Shown: positions 35,471 through 46,280 of the stretch, one piece after another
Position numbering within the stretch: position 1 is the first letter of the stretch
Layout: the number at the start of each line of letters is the position of its first letter
NCBI RefSeq assembly: GCF_000739935.1
Contig: NZ_BBJU01000014.1
Coordinates: 124,001 to 188,000, forward strand
Reading direction: 5' to 3'
DNA from: Agrobacterium rubi TR3 = NBRC 13261
Lineage (GTDB): Bacteria; Pseudomonadota; Alphaproteobacteria; Rhizobiales; Rhizobiaceae
Length of the DNA: 64,000 nt
Translations under genes and position numbers: made by a program
Notes under the pieces: model-generated
The model's input: only the letters and a program-made list of their open reading frames with translations
Databases searched by the model: none
Told to the model about the DNA's origin: nothing

Positions 35471-38296
35471 TTAGGCTTCGGCCTCAGGCGTGGCACCAAC
35501 ATCAGGCTCGGTGCCCGTGATGTCAGCGTCACCCTCAAGCGCTTCGATGTCTTCGTCGCCTTCCGGCTCGTTGATGCGCTCGACGGACACGACCTTTTCG
35601 TCCTTCGCAGTGGAGAAGATCGTCACGCCCTTGGTGGCCCGGCTTGCGAAGCGAATGCCGTTGACGGGAACGCGGATCAGCTGGCCACCATCGGAGACGA
35701 GCATGATCTGGTCGGTATCTTCCACCGGGAAGGCAGCGACGAGTTCGCCGATTTCAGCAGTTTTCGAGGTATCGGTTGCGCGAATACCCTTGCCGCCGCG
35801 ACCCGAAGTGCGGAAGTCATAGGACGACGAACGCTTGCCAAAGCCCTTTTCAGAAACGGTGAGCACGAACTGTTCCTGTGATTTGAGGAACTGATAACGC
35901 TCGTCGGTCAGATGACCTTCTTCCGTCACCTCTTCGCCAACGAGTGCTACGTCTTCAATCTCGGTCTCACCCGTCAACGCGCGACGTTCAGCAGCGGCAC
36001 GCTTGAGGTAAGCGGCACGCTCCCAGGGCTCGGCATTCACATGGCTGACAATGGTCATCGAGATGATGCGGTCGCCCTCGCCCATGTTGATGCCACGAAC
36101 GCCGACCGAATTGCGGCCTGCGAAAACGCGGACATCGTCAACGGGGAAGCGAATGCATTGGCCGAGTGCCGTCGTCAGCAGAACGTCGTCGCCTGCCACT
36201 TCACCAAGAGCATCCGGGCCTGTGCAGGTCTCGACGGAGAGGATTTCATCGCCTTCTTCGTCCAGCTTCATTGCGATCTTGCCGTTGCGGTTGACCTGAA
36301 CGAAGTCCGACAGCTTGTTACGGCGAACCGTTCCACGCGTTGTCGAGAACATCACGTCCAGTGTGTCCCACGTCGTCTCGTCTTCCGGCAAAGGCATGAT
36401 GGTGGTGATGCGCTCGCCAGCTTCCAGCGGCAGCATGTTGATCAGGGCCTTGCCCTTGGACTGTGGGGTGCCGATCGGCAGGCGCCAGACCTTTTCCTTG
36501 TAGACGATGCCGCGCGAGGAGAAGAACAGAACCGGCGTGTGCGTGTTGGCCACGAACAGGCGGTTCACGAAATCCGCATCGCGTGTGGCCATGCCGGAGC
36601 GGCCCTTGCCGCCACGACGCTGCGCCTTGTAGGTCGTCAGCGGTACGCGCTTGATGTAACCCAGATGCGACACGGTCACGACCATGTCTTCGCGGGCGAT
36701 GAGATCCTCATCGTCCATATCCGGGCCGCCTTCCATGATCTGGCTGCGGCGTGGTGTACCGAATTCGTCGCGAACGGCTGCAAGCTCGTCTTTGACGATC
36801 TGCTGGATACGAATGCGCGATGACAGAATGTCGAGATATTCGCTGATTTCAGCGCCGATCTTGTTCAATTCGTCGCTGATTTCGTCGCGACCAAGAGCCG
36901 TCAGACGGGCCAGACGCAGTTCGAGGATCGCGCGGGCCTGCTCTTCCGAGAGATTGTAGGTCAGGTCTTCGTTGATGCGGTGGCGTGGATCGTCGATCAG
37001 AAGGATCAGGCTTTCCACATCCGATGCCGGCCAGCGGCGCGTCATCAACTGCTCGCGTGCCGTTGCCGGATCTGGCGCCTGGCGAATGACACGGATGACT
37101 TCATCGATATTGGCGACCGCAATCGCCAGACCTACCAACACATGCGCGCGGTCACGCGCCTTGCGCAGCAGGTATTTCGTGCGGCGGCTGACGACCTCTT
37201 CGCGGAAGGACACGAAGGCGCGCAGCATATCCAGCAGCGTCATCTGCTCCGGCTTGCCGCCGTTCAGTGCCACCATGTTGCAGCCGAAGGACGTCTGCAA
37301 AGGTGTATAACGGTAAAGCTGGTTCAGAATGACTTCGGCATTGGCATCGCGCTTCAGCTCGATCACCACGCGGTAGCCCTGACGGTCGGACTCGTCGCGA
37401 AGGTCGGAAATGCCCTCTACGCGCTTGTCCTTGACCAGTTCGGCCATCTTTTCAATCATCGTCGACTTGTTCACCTGGAAGGGAACTTCGGTGATGATGA
37501 TCTGCTCGCGGTCGCCGCGCATTGGCTCGATCGTGGCACGACCGCGCATGATCACGGAGCCGCGGCCTGTCTCATAGGCCGAACGGATGCCGGAACGACC
37601 GAGAATGAAGGCGCCCGTCGGGAAGTCGGGACCGGGAATGATTTCCATCATTTCGGGCAATTCGATTTCCGGATTGTCGATCAGCGCGATGGAGCCATTG
37701 ATGACTTCGGTCAGATTGTGCGGCGGAATGTTAGTCGCCATGCCGACGGCGATGCCGCCTGCGCCATTGACGAGAAGGTTGGGGAATTTGGCAGGAACCA
37801 CGACCGGCTCCGTCATGGTGCCATCGTAGTTGTCTCTGAAGTCGACCGTTTCCTTGTCGAGATCGTCGAGCAGAGCGTGTGCGACCTTCTCGAGGCGGCA
37901 CTCGGTATAACGCTGGGCAGCCGGCGGGTCGCCATCGATGGAGCCAAAATTGCCCTGACCATCGATCAGCGGCATGCGCAGCGACCAGTCCTGGGCCATA
38001 CGGGCCAACGCGTCGTAAATCGCCGAGTCGCCGTGCGGATGGTATTTACCCATCACGTCACCGGTCACGCGGGCGGACTTGACGTATTTCTTGTTCCAGT
38101 CGAGGCCGAGCTCGTTCATGCCATAAAGAATACGACGATGGACCGGCTTCAACCCGTCACGAACGTCCGGAAGTGCGCGGCTCACGATAACGCTCATGGC
38201 GTAATCGAGATACGACCGCTGCATTTCCTCCATGATGGAAATCGGCTCAATGCCTGGCGGAAGCTTTCCGCCGCCTGGGGGGCTCTGGTCAGTCAA
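35471..38296 (-). CDS. gyrA: DNA gyrase subunit A
   Basis: A 941-residue type II topoisomerase subunit that cuts and rejoins DNA to add negative supercoils. The catalytic tyrosine is Tyr130 in QRYTE. The quinolone region reads [15 protein letters not shown], with Ser91 and Asp95, the residues found in sensitive E. coli (Ser83/Asp87). The GyrA box QRRGGKG lies near residue 565, and six beta-propeller blades follow. The C-terminus is acidic. The start is TTG at 38296; an in-frame stop lies just upstream. Confidence 0.97.
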   Translation of the reverse strand: MTDQSPPGGGKLPPGIEPISIMEEMQRSYLDYAMSVIVSRALPDVRDGLKPVHRRILYGMNELGLDWNKKYVKSARVTGDVMGKYHPHGDSAIYDALARMAQDWSLRMPLIDGQGNFGSIDGDPPAAQRYTECRLEKVAHALLDDLDKETVDFRDNYDGTMTEPVVVPAKFPNLLVNGAGGIAVGMATNIPPHNLTEVINGSIALIDNPEIELPEMMEIIPGPDFPTGAFILGRSGIRSAYETGRGSVIMRGRATIEPMRGDREQIIITEVPFQVNKSTMIEKMAELVKDKRVEGISDLRDESDRQGYRVVIELKRDANAEVILNQLYRYTPLQTSFGCNMVALNGGKPEQMTLLDMLRAFVSFREEVVSRRTKYLLRKARDRAHVLVGLAIAVANIDEVIRVIRQAPDPATAREQLMTRRWPASDVESLILLIDDPRHRINEDLTYNLSEEQARAILELRLARLTALGRDEISDELNKIGAEISEYLDILSSRIRIQQIVKDELAAVRDEFGTPRRSQIMEGGPDMDDEDLIAREDMVVTVSHLGYIKRVPLTTYKAQRRGGKGRSGMATRDADFVNRLFVANTHTPVLFFSSRGIVYKEKVWRLPIGTPQSKGKALINMLPLEAGERITTIMPLPEDETTWDTLDVMFSTTRGTVRRNKLSDFVQVNRNGKIAMKLDEEGDEILSVETCTGPDALGEVAGDDVLLTTALGQCIRFPVDDVRVFAGRNSVGVRGINMGEGDRIISMTIVSHVNAEPWERAAYLKRAAAERRALTGETEIEDVALVGEEVTEEGHLTDERYQFLKSQEQFVLTVSEKGFGKRSSSYDFRTSGRGGKGIRATDTSKTAEIGELVAAFPVEDTDQIMLVSDGGQLIRVPVNGIRFASRATKGVTIFSTAKDEKVVSVERINEPEGDEDIEALEGDADITGTEPDVGATPEAEA

Positions 38297-38548
38297 ATCG
38301 GATCACATTCTATGTTAAGAATCGGATGGATTTTTATAGCGGAAACAGCGCTAAGGCGCCAATTTCTAGCGCCGTTATGAACAGTCTTTTGCGTCATTTG
38401 CAAGACGTTGCACAGTTTTCTCCCCGCTATAGAGGAAAAGGCGGGCGTCAGGGTTTCAAACACATGCAGACTTACCTACCATTGCGCAATAATCGATCCT
38501 GAAACGGGCGGCACGCCTTCAATCGACAGGGCGCCAGACGGGGACAGA

Positions 38549-39178
38549 ATGGCAACCACGGAACTTCTCATCAACGCGCTAACGACGATGCTCGTCACGC
38601 TCGATCCCCCCGGCCTGGCGCCGGTGTTTCTGGCGCTGACGGCAGGTATGACACGCATGCAGCGCCATCAAGTCGCTCTTCGCGGCTCGATCATCGCCTT
38701 CGGCATTCTGGCGATGTTTGCGCTATTCGGATCGTCTGTTCTGGAGTTGCTTGGCATCTCGCTGGGAGCCTTCCGCATTTCTGGCGGCCTGCTGTTGTTC
38801 TGGATTTCCTTCGAGATGATTTTCGAGAAGCGGCAGGAGCGCAAGGAGAAGACTTCGGAAGTGGCCATTACGCTGGATCACATCCAGAACATCGCCGTCT
38901 TTCCCTTGGCGCTTCCGCTGATCGCCGGGCCGGGCGCGATTTCGGCGACGGTGCTGATTTCCGGCTCCATGACGACCACCGTCGACAAGATCATCTTCAT
39001 TCTGATCCTGGCCTTCAGCCTACTCCTGGTCTTCGCCATCCTGCTCGCAGCCGACCGACTGGACCGCTTCCTCGGCAACACCGGCCGCGCCATCCTCACC
39101 CGCCTGCTGGGCGTGCTTCTGGCTGCGCTTTCGGTTCAGTTCGTGGTGGATGGCGTGAAGTCGGTGATTTTGTCGTGA
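38549..39178 (+). CDS. MarC-family membrane protein
   Basis: A 209-residue protein with six predicted helices, the standard MarC size. Family residues include LVTLDPPGLAPVFLALT at the N-terminus, the GISLGAFRISGGLLLFWISFEMI region, and AGPGAISATVLI. The start at 38549 gives the normal MarC N-terminus, with a weak GGGG site. The family name came from a multiple-antibiotic-resistance locus, but transport of drugs by MarC is not supported; its true role is unclear. It is divergent from gyrA. Confidence 0.93.
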   Translation: MATTELLINALTTMLVTLDPPGLAPVFLALTAGMTRMQRHQVALRGSIIAFGILAMFALFGSSVLELLGISLGAFRISGGLLLFWISFEMIFEKRQERKEKTSEVAITLDHIQNIAVFPLALPLIAGPGAISATVLISGSMTTTVDKIIFILILAFSLLLVFAILLAADRLDRFLGNTGRAILTRLLGVLLAALSVQFVVDGVKSVILS

Positions 39179-39215
39179 TCGAATGCACCAAATGTGAGGC
39201 GCTATAGCCAGATGG

Positions 39216-40163
39216 ATGATAACGATGAGACATAGATTACTTGCCCGTCTAAAAAGCCTCCTCTCATCCAAGACAAAAGCTGACGCTTCACTTGCGAAGC
39301 AAGCTGGGGGTCTTCACCTCCCTGCTGGTACTGACCAGTTGAGGATTGATAGCGACGACAGGTTAACCGGTTATATACCCTTGGGCTTTGTGCCGTTCGC
39401 AGCACACCAACTGGGCAATGGCGATTATTTCGGATTTTACTGGCCGGTCGGCCGTGAAAACTGCGATCCTCTCATTGCCGAAACCAGCCATGACGATGGA
39501 CTGATCGAGCCACGCTTCAGCAACTTGACCTCGTTTTTACGCAAAACCGACGGAATTGACCGCGAAGAATGGATAGAGCAGCCGACATTCGAGGATGATC
39601 CGGATTCACCTCTAAATTGTTTTCTTAAAGCGCGGGAATCGATTGGGCAAAAGGCCTTTGATCATGCGCTCGAACAACTCGAAAAAGCTGTACGCACACT
39701 GCCGGAATACACATATGCGTTGGCCACACTGGCCGGACAGTATCAAAGGTTAGGACGTAACGAGGATGCTTGCCGCGTCGCAGTTCAGATGATTATCTCG
39801 CCGCCAAGCTTCGGTTATAGTGGAACTGTCACCAATATTGCGAGATGGTTTTCGCGCCTGGACACCTGCCCTCAGGACCTGACCAATGACCCGATCTGGA
39901 AAGGCCGCGCCCACCTTGCGTCCATTCCAACTGGTGGCACGAAAGACAGCCCGGCATATGCGGTACTGCGCGAAGCGATTGATACTTACGAAAAACGAGG
40001 TGATATCGTTCGTGCGCTCACGTTGATGCAGACGTATTCCGACTTCATGAACAGCGAAACCCAATCATTTCAGGAGCGACAGAACTACGACTTCGCAAAA
40101 CATCGAGCCGTACAAAGAGAACTTAGCTGGAAATTGCCGGATGGACCCCGATTTCTGCTGTGA
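39216..40163 (+). CDS. SUKH/SMI1-KNR4-like protein with TPR-type C-terminus
   Basis: A 315-residue cytoplasmic protein. Residues about 45-105 (LTGYIPLGFVPFAAHQLGNGDYFGFYW, DPLIAETSHDDG) look like the SUKH fold common in toxin-immunity proteins, which bind and block nuclease toxins. Residues about 125-200 form TPR-like helical repeats (ALEQLEKAVRTLPEYTYALATLAGQYQRLGRNEDA). The pairing of a SUKH-like domain with TPR is my reading of sequence style, not a search result. The gene stands alone with no toxin gene beside it, and is likely accessory. Confidence 0.65.
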   Translation: MITMRHRLLARLKSLLSSKTKADASLAKQAGGLHLPAGTDQLRIDSDDRLTGYIPLGFVPFAAHQLGNGDYFGFYWPVGRENCDPLIAETSHDDGLIEPRFSNLTSFLRKTDGIDREEWIEQPTFEDDPDSPLNCFLKARESIGQKAFDHALEQLEKAVRTLPEYTYALATLAGQYQRLGRNEDACRVAVQMIISPPSFGYSGTVTNIARWFSRLDTCPQDLTNDPIWKGRAHLASIPTGGTKDSPAYAVLREAIDTYEKRGDIVRALTLMQTYSDFMNSETQSFQERQNYDFAKHRAVQRELSWKLPDGPRFLL

Positions 40164-40276
40164 TCACCGAATCTCATGTGTGTTTATGGTACGATAGTAC
40201 GCTCTTTTCTAGAGAGGATAAGCGCAATATCGGAACCCATCTGCCATACGGTAAGCACTCCTAGACATATCGAAGT

Positions 40277-40534
40277 TTATCGTTTCGCCTTCAAAATCCG
40301 CTTCCAGATCGTTCCGCCCAAGTAGCGGTTAAATACTAAAAAGTAAGCGACGATCAGGGCGAAAAGGACAAGTGCTGGCATGCCCTGTAGGTTAAATCCG
40401 CCTTCAGTTCGACCACCTGACACAAGTGCTATGAGATATCCGAAAACCCAGAAAGCTGTGAAAAAATCCAGTACGGCTGCAAGAACGATGCGCCAGGTCG
40501 ATGGCTGGCTCGTCGGTGTCGTCGTCTCACTCAT
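40277..40534 (-). CDS. Small RDD-like membrane protein
   Basis: An 85-residue protein with two hydrophobic helices (RIVLAAVLDFFTAFWVFGYLIAL and ALVLFALIVAYFLVFNRYLGGTIWKRIL). The N-terminal R---A--D and the C-terminal NRYLGGTIWKRIL pattern resemble the RDD family (R, D, D residues in the first helix), but the second Asp is missing. The function is unknown. It lies 26 bp after ssb. Confidence 0.75.
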   Translation of the reverse strand: MSETTTPTSQPSTWRIVLAAVLDFFTAFWVFGYLIALVSGGRTEGGFNLQGMPALVLFALIVAYFLVFNRYLGGTIWKRILKAKR

Positions 40535-40560
40535 GATACCTCCAAATGATCCTTTAAAAA

Positions 40561-41082
40561 TCAGAACGGAATGTCGTCATCCATATCGTTGTTGAAGTTG
40601 CCAGCTGGCTGGCCGCCGCGGGATGCGCCACCGCGAGACGAGGACGATGGCTGGTCGTTGCCGCCGCCGTAGTTTCCACCGCCGCCACCGAAATCGTCTC
40701 CGCCACGGCTTCCACCGCCGCCGCCTTCACCACGGCCGTCCAACATGGTCAGCGTCGAGTTGAAGCCTTGCAGCACGATTTCCGTAGAATAACGGTCGTT
40801 GCCGGTCTGGTCCTGCCACTTGCGGGTCTGAAGCGCGCCTTCGATATAGAGCTTGGCACCCTTTTTCACGTACTGCTCGATGACCTTGCAAAGACCTTCG
40901 TTGAAGACCACCACAGAGTGCCATTCGGTCTTTTCTTTTCTCTCACCAGAGGTGCGGTCACGCCAGCTCTCGGATGTCGCGATGCGAAGATTTGCAATGG
41001 GGCGACCGTCCTGCGTGCGGCGAATTTCCGGATCAGCGCCGACGTTTCCGAGCAAAATTACCTTGTTTACGCTGCCAGCCAT
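40561..41082 (-). CDS. ssb: Single-stranded DNA-binding protein
   Basis: A 173-residue SSB. The OB fold covers about residues 1-110 ([68 protein letters not shown]), followed by a Gly-rich linker and the acidic tip DMDDDIPF that binds repair and replication proteins. It is divergent from uvrA, with a LexA box in the gap, so SOS control of both is likely. Confidence 0.97.
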   Translation of the reverse strand: MAGSVNKVILLGNVGADPEIRRTQDGRPIANLRIATSESWRDRTSGERKEKTEWHSVVVFNEGLCKVIEQYVKKGAKLYIEGALQTRKWQDQTGNDRYSTEIVLQGFNSTLTMLDGRGEGGGGGSRGGDDFGGGGGNYGGGNDQPSSSSRGGASRGGQPAGNFNNDMDDDIPF

Positions 41083-41231
41083 CTTTTCATCCTGTCTGCC
41101 AACCGTCATGGCCAGCATCTATCCTGTTCAAAATCTCAGACGCACCATAGACCATCGTTTGGCACCATGGGCACCGGATGGAACGACAATCCACAAGGAA
41201 TGTTATCTCGCCTGCCACACGCTTGCCAAGC

Positions 41232-41246
41232 GTTCTTATTTTGTTC
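41232..41246. promoter_or_regulatory. LexA (SOS) box between ssb and uvrA
   Basis: GTTC-N7-GTTC, the alphaproteobacterial SOS box, 150 bp from the ssb start and 130 bp from uvrA. It is placed to control both genes. Confidence 0.85.
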
Positions 41247-41375
41247 TATTAAGGCGGCTCAACTGAGTCAAGTGGACCGAAAAGCGTATATGAAAAGTTT
41301 AATATACCTCGACACGCCGTTTCCCGTCATTACATAAGTACCGACGCCTCCCAACGAGTAATCCCGAGCCTTCTC

Positions 41376-44297
41376 ATGAGTGAATTAAAGACGATTTCGA
41401 TCCGTGGTGCCCGCGAGCATAATCTCAAGGGCATCGATCTGGATTTGCCACGCAACAAGCTGATCGTCATGACCGGGCTGTCGGGCTCCGGCAAATCCTC
41501 GCTCGCTTTCGATACGATCTATGCGGAAGGACAGCGGCGTTACGTCGAGAGCCTCTCGGCCTATGCGCGCCAGTTCTTGGAAATGATGCAGAAGCCGGAT
41601 GTGGATCAGATCGAAGGCCTGTCGCCTGCGATTTCCATCGAGCAAAAGACGACGTCGCGCAACCCGCGCTCGACGGTCGGAACTGTCACCGAAATCTATG
41701 ACTATATGCGCCTGCTGTTTGCGCGCGTCGGCGTTCCCTACTCGCCAGCGACCGGCCTACCGATCGAAAGCCAGACGATCAGCCAGATGGTGGACCGCAT
41801 CCTCGCCTTCGAGGAAGGAACGCGTCTCTATATTCTCGCGCCGATGATCAGAGGTCGTAAGGGCGAATATAAAAAAGAGCTGGCCGAGCTGATGAAGAAG
41901 GGCTTCCAGCGCGTGAAGGTGGACGGCCAGTTCTACGAAATTGCCGATGTTCCTGCGCTCGACAAGAAGTACAAGCACGATATCGATGTCGTCGTGGACC
42001 GCGCCGTGGTTCGGCCTGATATGGCGGCGCGTCTGGCAGACAGTCTCGAGACCTGTTTGAAACTTGCGGACGGCCTGGCTGTTGCCGAATTTGCTGACAA
42101 GCCTCTGCCGCCGGAAGAAACGTCGGCGGGTGGTTCAGCGAACAAGTCACTCAACGAGACCCATGAACGGGTACTTTTCTCGGAAAAGTTTGCCTGCCCC
42201 GTATCGGGCTTCACGATCTCCGAGATCGAACCGCGCTTGTTTTCCTTCAACAATCCCTTCGGTGCCTGCCCCACCTGCGATGGCCTCGGCTCGCAGCAGA
42301 AGGTTGATATCGCGCTCATCGTGCCGGAGCCTGCCCGCACGCTGAAGGACGGCGCCGTGGCGCCATGGGCCAAGTCGTCATCGCCATACTATAACCAGAC
42401 GCTGGAAGCGCTCGGCAAAGCGTTCGGCTTCAAGCTGTCCAGCCGCTGGAACGAGCTGTCAGACGCTGCGAAGAAAGCCATTCTGCAAGGCACCGACGAT
42501 AAGATCGAATTCCAGTATCAGGATGGCGCGCGTTCCTACAAGACGGTCAAAAATTTCGAAGGTATCGTCCCCAATCTTGAGCGCCGCTGGAAAGAAACCG
42601 ACAGTGCCTGGGCGCGTGAGGAAATCGAACGCTATATGTCGGCAGCGCCCTGCCCGGCCTGCGCCGGATATCGCCTGAAGCCGGAAGCGCTGGCGGTCAA
42701 GATCAACAAGAAGCACATCGGTCAAGTGACGGAGATGTCGATCAAGGTCGCGCGCGACTGGTTCGAAGTGCTGCCTGAATCGCTCAACGCCAAGCAGAAC
42801 GAAATTGCCGTTCGTATTCTCAAGGAAATCCGCGAGCGCCTTCGGTTTTTGAACGATGTCGGGCTGGATTATCTAAGCCTGTCGCGCAATTCCGGTACCT
42901 TGTCGGGTGGCGAGAGCCAGCGTATTCGCCTGGCATCGCAGATCGGTTCAGGCTTGACCGGCGTTCTCTATGTTCTGGACGAACCCTCCATCGGCTTGCA
43001 CCAGCGCGACAATGCCCGTCTTCTGGACACGCTGAAGCATCTGCGCGATATCGGCAATACCGTGATCGTGGTTGAACATGATGAAGATGCCATCATGACT
43101 GCCGATTATGTTGTCGATATTGGCCCTGCCGCCGGTATTCACGGCGGTGAAGTGATTGCAGAGGGCACACCGCAGGAGGTCATGGCAAACCCGAAGTCGC
43201 TGACGGGTAAATACCTGTCCGGCGAATTGGGTGTGGCCGTTCCGGCAGAACGCCGCAAGCCGAAAAAAGGCAAAGAGATCAAGGTCATCGGCGCGCGCGG
43301 CAACAATCTCAAAAACGTCACCGCATCGGTTCCGCTCGGCGTTTTCACCGCAGTCACAGGCGTTTCCGGCGGTGGCAAGTCCACCTTCCTCATCGAAACG
43401 CTGTACAAGTCTGCGGCGCGCCGCGTCATGGGCGCGCGTGAAATCCCGGCGGATCATGATCGCATTGATGGCTTCGAATTCATCGACAAGGTCATCGATA
43501 TCGACCAGTCGCCGATTGGCCGCACCCCACGGTCCAACCCAGCCACCTATACCGGTGCGTTCACGCCGATCCGTGACTGGTTCTCCGGCCTGCCAGAAGC
43601 CAAGGCGCGTGGATATGCGCCCGGTCGCTTTTCCTTCAACGTCAAGGGTGGTCGCTGCGAAGCCTGCCAGGGCGATGGCGTCATCAAGATCGAGATGCAC
43701 TTCCTGCCGGACGTCTACGTCACCTGCGATGTCTGCCACGGCAAACGCTACAATCGCGAAACACTGGATGTGACCTTCAAGAGCAAGTCGATTGCCGATG
43801 TGCTGGATATGACTGTCGAAGAAGGGGTTGAGTTCTTCTCGGCAGTTCCGGCTGTGCGGGACAAGCTGCAGTCCCTATTCGATGTCGGCCTCGGCTACAT
43901 CAAGGTGGGTCAGCAGGCGAACACCCTTTCCGGTGGTGAAGCGCAGCGCGTAAAGCTTGCTAAGGAGCTGTCAAAACGCTCGACAGGTCGCACGCTCTAT
44001 ATTCTCGACGAACCGACGACCGGCCTGCACTTCCACGACGTCAACAAGTTGCTGGAAATGCTGCATGAGCTGGTCAATCAGGGCAATTCCGTCGTCGTGA
44101 TCGAGCACAATCTCGAGGTCATCAAGACGGCAGACTGGGTGATCGATATCGGTCCCGAAGGCGGCACGGGCGGCGGCGAAATCGTCGCGACCGGCACGCC
44201 GGAGCAGATCGTCAAGGAAAAGCGCTCTTACACCGGCCACTTCCTGAAGGAACTACTGGAGCGCCGCCCCGAGAAGAAAATACAAGCGGCCGAATAA
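41376..44297 (+). CDS. uvrA: UvrABC excinuclease subunit A
   Basis: A 973-residue damage-recognition ATPase of nucleotide excision repair. Two ABC-type nucleotide-binding domains are present: Walker [10 protein letters not shown] near residue 33 and GVSGGGKST near 664, each with LSGGE signatures. Zinc modules are marked by CPTCDGLG and by CEACQGDG with CDVCHGKRY. The N-terminus [21 protein letters not shown] is typical. It is divergent from ssb, with an SOS box between. Confidence 0.97.
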   Translation: MSELKTISIRGAREHNLKGIDLDLPRNKLIVMTGLSGSGKSSLAFDTIYAEGQRRYVESLSAYARQFLEMMQKPDVDQIEGLSPAISIEQKTTSRNPRSTVGTVTEIYDYMRLLFARVGVPYSPATGLPIESQTISQMVDRILAFEEGTRLYILAPMIRGRKGEYKKELAELMKKGFQRVKVDGQFYEIADVPALDKKYKHDIDVVVDRAVVRPDMAARLADSLETCLKLADGLAVAEFADKPLPPEETSAGGSANKSLNETHERVLFSEKFACPVSGFTISEIEPRLFSFNNPFGACPTCDGLGSQQKVDIALIVPEPARTLKDGAVAPWAKSSSPYYNQTLEALGKAFGFKLSSRWNELSDAAKKAILQGTDDKIEFQYQDGARSYKTVKNFEGIVPNLERRWKETDSAWAREEIERYMSAAPCPACAGYRLKPEALAVKINKKHIGQVTEMSIKVARDWFEVLPESLNAKQNEIAVRILKEIRERLRFLNDVGLDYLSLSRNSGTLSGGESQRIRLASQIGSGLTGVLYVLDEPSIGLHQRDNARLLDTLKHLRDIGNTVIVVEHDEDAIMTADYVVDIGPAAGIHGGEVIAEGTPQEVMANPKSLTGKYLSGELGVAVPAERRKPKKGKEIKVIGARGNNLKNVTASVPLGVFTAVTGVSGGGKSTFLIETLYKSAARRVMGAREIPADHDRIDGFEFIDKVIDIDQSPIGRTPRSNPATYTGAFTPIRDWFSGLPEAKARGYAPGRFSFNVKGGRCEACQGDGVIKIEMHFLPDVYVTCDVCHGKRYNRETLDVTFKSKSIADVLDMTVEEGVEFFSAVPAVRDKLQSLFDVGLGYIKVGQQANTLSGGEAQRVKLAKELSKRSTGRTLYILDEPTTGLHFHDVNKLLEMLHELVNQGNSVVVIEHNLEVIKTADWVIDIGPEGGTGGGEIVATGTPEQIVKEKRSYTGHFLKELLERRPEKKIQAAE

Positions 44298-44319
44298 GCA
44301 CGTAGGGAGGGATAGAACG

Positions 44320-45120
44320 ATGAGCAAAAAAGGCACGATCCGCACCGGCATTGGCGGCTGGACCTTCGAGCCATGGGAAGGTACGTTTTATCCCGACAAG
44401 CTGGTGAAAAGACGCCAGTTGGAACATGCCAGCCGTCAGCTGACCGCCATCGAAGTCAATGGCACGTATTACGGCAGCCAGAAACCGGAGACCTTTGCCA
44501 AATGGGCATCCGAGGTACCGGATGGTTTCATCTTTTCGCTGAAAGCGAGCCGTTATGTGACCAATCGAAAGGTACTCGCCGAAGCCGGTGACTCGATGAC
44601 GAAGTTTCTGACACAAGGCTTGACGGAGCTTGGCGACCATCTTGGGCCCATACTCTGGCAATTCGCGCCGACCAAAACGTTCGATCCGGATGATTTCGCA
44701 GCCTTTTTGGAGCTGTTGCCGGAAAAACAGGATGGCCTGACGCTTCAGCACGTCGTCGAAGTCCGCAATCCGAGCTTTCAGGTGCCAGAGTTCATCGACT
44801 TGCTTGCTAAGCACAAGGTTGCCGTGGTCTGCGCCGACCACCACGAATATCCGATGTTGCCGGATGTGACGGCTGATTTCGTCTATTGCCGCCTGCAAAA
44901 GGGTGAGGATGATATCGAGACCTGCTATCCGGAAAAGGACATGAAGGCCTGGGGTAAACGTCTCGAAACCTACGCGGAGGGTGGTGCGCCAGATGATCTG
45001 CGGCTGATCGCGCCGGATCGCAAGGCGGACAAGAAGGCGCGCGACGTGTTTGCTTTCTTCATCACCGGCGGCAAGGTCAATGCGCCCAACGGTGCGCAGC
45101 TGTTGCAGACGCTCGTTTAG
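44320..45120 (+). CDS. DUF72-family protein
   Basis: A 266-residue TIM-barrel-like protein. Landmarks are RTGIGGWTFEPWEGTFYPDKL at the N-terminus, AIEVNGTYYGSQKPETFAKWASEVPDGFIFSLKAS, and GPILWQFAPTK, then HVVEVRNPSF. This is the DUF72/YecE family; the function is unestablished. GGGAGG lies before the ATG. It starts 22 bp after uvrA and may be co-expressed with it. Confidence 0.93.
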   Translation: MSKKGTIRTGIGGWTFEPWEGTFYPDKLVKRRQLEHASRQLTAIEVNGTYYGSQKPETFAKWASEVPDGFIFSLKASRYVTNRKVLAEAGDSMTKFLTQGLTELGDHLGPILWQFAPTKTFDPDDFAAFLELLPEKQDGLTLQHVVEVRNPSFQVPEFIDLLAKHKVAVVCADHHEYPMLPDVTADFVYCRLQKGEDDIETCYPEKDMKAWGKRLETYAEGGAPDDLRLIAPDRKADKKARDVFAFFITGGKVNAPNGAQLLQTLV

Positions 45121-45128
45121 AGCCGCCT

Positions 45129-46142
45129 TTACACGGCGATTCTGTCGGGAGCAGCATCGAAATTGATGGCCGCAAAAGCGGCCGCAATAACCTCGGGGCC
45201 TGCACCTGGTTTTGTGGCATCGCTAGAGAGGATCTGGCGAAAGCGGCGTGCACCCGGTAGCCCCTGAAAAAGACCAACCATGTGGCGAGTAACATGGTTC
45301 AGCCGACCTCCCTTGGCGATGTAGTCGCTGGCATACGCCATCATCCTGTCGCGCAGATTCGACCAATCCGGCGTAGTCTGTGCCTCGCCGTAGATGCGGT
45401 GATCGACTTCGGCGAGAATGGAGGTGTTGTGATAGGCCGTCCGGCCCAGCATGACGCCATCCATATGCTTCAGATGCTCTTCGGCTTGTTCAAGATCGGT
45501 AATGCCGCCGTTTATGCCGATGAAAACGCCGGGGTTCTCCTGTTTCATATTATAAACGAGTGCGTAATCCAGCGGCGGCACATCGCGGTTTTCCTTCGGC
45601 GACAGGCCTTGCAGCCAGGCCTTGCGGGCATGGATCCACACCGCATCTGCCCCTGCCGCGACAACGCGCGCAATAAAGTCCGGAAGCACCGTTTCGGGTT
45701 CCTGATCGTCCACCCCGATTCTGCATTTGACGGTGACAGGCACCGTTGCAACCGCCTTTATGGCCGCTACGCAGCGGGCGACCGTTTCCGGCTCTCGCAT
45801 CAGGCAGGCACCGAATGTGCCGGACTGGACCCGGTCTGAGGGGCAGCCGACATTGAGGTTGATTTCGTCATAGCCATAATCGCTGGCGATCTTCACCGCT
45901 TTAGACAGCTTTGCCGGGTCAGAGCCACCGAGTTGAAGCGCCACCGGATGTTCCTGGAGGTGGTAGCCAAGAAGCTTGTCGCGCTGCCCATGAATAATCG
46001 CATCGGCCACGATCATTTCAGTATAGAGCAGCGCATGGCTGGAGAGCTGCCGGTGGAGGAAACGACACCTGGTATCCGTCCAGTCGATCATCGGTGCTAC
46101 GGCGAAAATCTTGCCGCCGGTTACGAGCGCTTGTTTGTACAT
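45129..46142 (-). CDS. dusA: tRNA-dihydrouridine(20/20a) synthase
   Basis: A 337-residue flavoenzyme that reduces uridines in the tRNA D-loop. It has the DusA features FAVAPMIDWTDTRCRFLHRQL, YTEMIVADAI, QLGGSDP, INLNVGCPSDRVQSGTFGACLM (with the catalytic Cys) and VKCRIGVDDQ. The C-terminal helical tRNA-binding part contains NHVTRHMVGLFQG. It converges with the DUF72 gene with 8 bp between. Confidence 0.95.
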   Translation of the reverse strand: MYKQALVTGGKIFAVAPMIDWTDTRCRFLHRQLSSHALLYTEMIVADAIIHGQRDKLLGYHLQEHPVALQLGGSDPAKLSKAVKIASDYGYDEINLNVGCPSDRVQSGTFGACLMREPETVARCVAAIKAVATVPVTVKCRIGVDDQEPETVLPDFIARVVAAGADAVWIHARKAWLQGLSPKENRDVPPLDYALVYNMKQENPGVFIGINGGITDLEQAEEHLKHMDGVMLGRTAYHNTSILAEVDHRIYGEAQTTPDWSNLRDRMMAYASDYIAKGGRLNHVTRHMVGLFQGLPGARRFRQILSSDATKPGAGPEVIAAAFAAINFDAAPDRIAV

Positions 46143-46280
46143 GAGTAACGAAACCTTTTTCTGCGGGGGCTTCTACCGCAATGTGCTCAGGAAAGCCAGT
46201 TTTCTGCCAAGCCCGATTTTAAACTGGAAATCCCGGCAGAATCGCGGGACAAACGTCATCTGAAATCAGGAGCCAGACCC

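Noticed and set aside
38000-38070. Quinolone-resistance changes in gyrA
   Set aside because: The key positions are Ser91 and Asp95, the residues found in sensitive enzymes.
36980-38380. 466-codon open frame opposite gyrA
   Set aside because: It lies antisense to gyrA and its sequence is His/Arg/Gly-rich without domain features, the normal shadow of a G/C-rich coding strand.
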